A stretch of 64,000 nt of DNA from Colwellia sp. RSH04 (GTDB taxonomy: Bacteria; Pseudomonadota; Gammaproteobacteria; Enterobacterales; Alteromonadaceae), in contig NZ_QXIO01000001.1 of NCBI RefSeq assembly GCF_003545765.1, forward strand, positions 310,001-374,000, written 5' to 3'. Below are positions 63,721-64,000 of this stretch, piece by piece (position 1 is the first letter of the stretch; each line of letters begins with the position of its first letter). The notes below the pieces were generated by a model, which saw only the letters and a program-made list of their open reading frames with translations, had not been told where the DNA came from and did no database searches. A program made the translations under genes and the position numbers.

Positions 63721-64000
63721 ATGAAAAAATCATTAAGTACCCTAATTATAGCCATCACTGGTGCGCTATCGAGCGCAAATGTGTTGGCTGATGACTTACT
63801 TTCAGTATATCAACAGGCATTATTAAATGATCCTGTTGTGTTAAAAGCACAAGCACAATTTAAAGTAGTTCAAGAAGATATTGTTCAAGCGCGTGCCGTG
63901 CTACTTCCACAAATAAGTGCAAACGGCTCATACAGCGACGGTGAACGTGAATCATACAGTAACTTAACTGGTAATAGTTCAACGGTAGAGTTTAATAGCT
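63721..64000 (+). CDS. tolC: Outer-membrane efflux channel TolC (5' part)
   Basis: Partial gene cut by the window end; 93 codons are present. A signal peptide (MKKSLSTLIIAITGALSSA, cleavage after VLA) is followed by DDLLSVYQQALLNDPVVLKA and ARAVLLPQISANGSYS, the start of the TolC repeat with its conserved LLPQ-S-G pattern. The position divergent from nudF matches E. coli. It could serve as the channel for the HlyD/DUF2955 pair at 44-46 kb. Confidence 0.93.
   Translation, partial: MKKSLSTLIIAITGALSSANVLADDLLSVYQQALLNDPVVLKAQAQFKVVQEDIVQARAVLLPQISANGSYSDGERESYSNLTGNSSTVEFNS

Overview
The window is ordinary chromosomal DNA of a marine gammaproteobacterium. Low GC, no plasmid or phage genes, conserved order nudF-yqiB-cpdA-yqiA-parE with tolC divergent, order yggL-trmB-mutY-yggX, an Oar-type TonB receptor, and many GGDEF and sensor proteins all point to Alteromonadales, most likely Colwelliaceae (Colwellia/Thalassotalea-like). 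The family name is inferred from gene content, not from a search.

Layout. 1-6.9 kb: nrdR and glyA, an ECF sigma factor with a four-helix membrane partner, a NatAB-like ABC exporter and a secreted S33 peptidase. 7.0-8.2 kb: a two-EF-hand mini-protein and a TrhA/hemolysin III protein with a FabR-like palindrome upstream. 8.3-14.4 kb: two large TonB receptors. 14.8-18.4 kb: a diguanylate cyclase, tRNA-Phe, a DUF1289 protein, a 266-bp MITE-like element and a SulP permease. 18.6-23.8 kb: a hydroxyproline catabolic cluster (GntR regulator, semialdehyde dehydrogenase, 4-hydroxyproline epimerase, FAD D-amino-acid dehydrogenase). 23.9-29.8 kb: a histidine kinase, an HtrA-like protease and the housekeeping block trmB/yggL and mutY/yggX. 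29.9-33.4 kb: tRNA-Phe, tRNA-Thr, a periplasmic catalase-like protein, a candidate small RNA, a LysR regulator and small secreted proteins. 33.6-37.4 kb: a PDC-sensor membrane protein and a MASE1-CHASE hybrid kinase. 37.5-42.9 kb: a Fur-box siderophore receptor, a PepSY protein and a lipoprotein with a Gly-rich stalk. 43.0-52.6 kb: a Kazal lipoprotein with a probable -1 frameshift into a second domain, an HlyD/DUF2955 efflux pair, a transporter-binding-protein fusion, an ion channel, an AI-2E-family protein, a DUF2235 hydrolase and a YebC-family protein. 53.2-64 kb: parC and parE with two tandem TPR-GGDEF genes between them, then yqiA, cpdA, yqiB, nudF and the start of tolC.

Two observations tie regions together. 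First, the palindrome ATTGNATACAAT lies upstream of both TonB receptors and of the D-amino-acid dehydrogenase gene, which suggests that the GntR regulator at 18.6 kb controls uptake (possibly of collagen-like peptides) together with hydroxyproline breakdown. Second, the Kazal gene ends in a dnaX-like A AAA AAG slippery heptamer with an upstream Shine-Dalgarno-like GGAG, and the -1 frame continues for 115 codons into a domain that has no convincing start of its own. No CRISPR array, prophage, integron or complete insertion sequence was seen.
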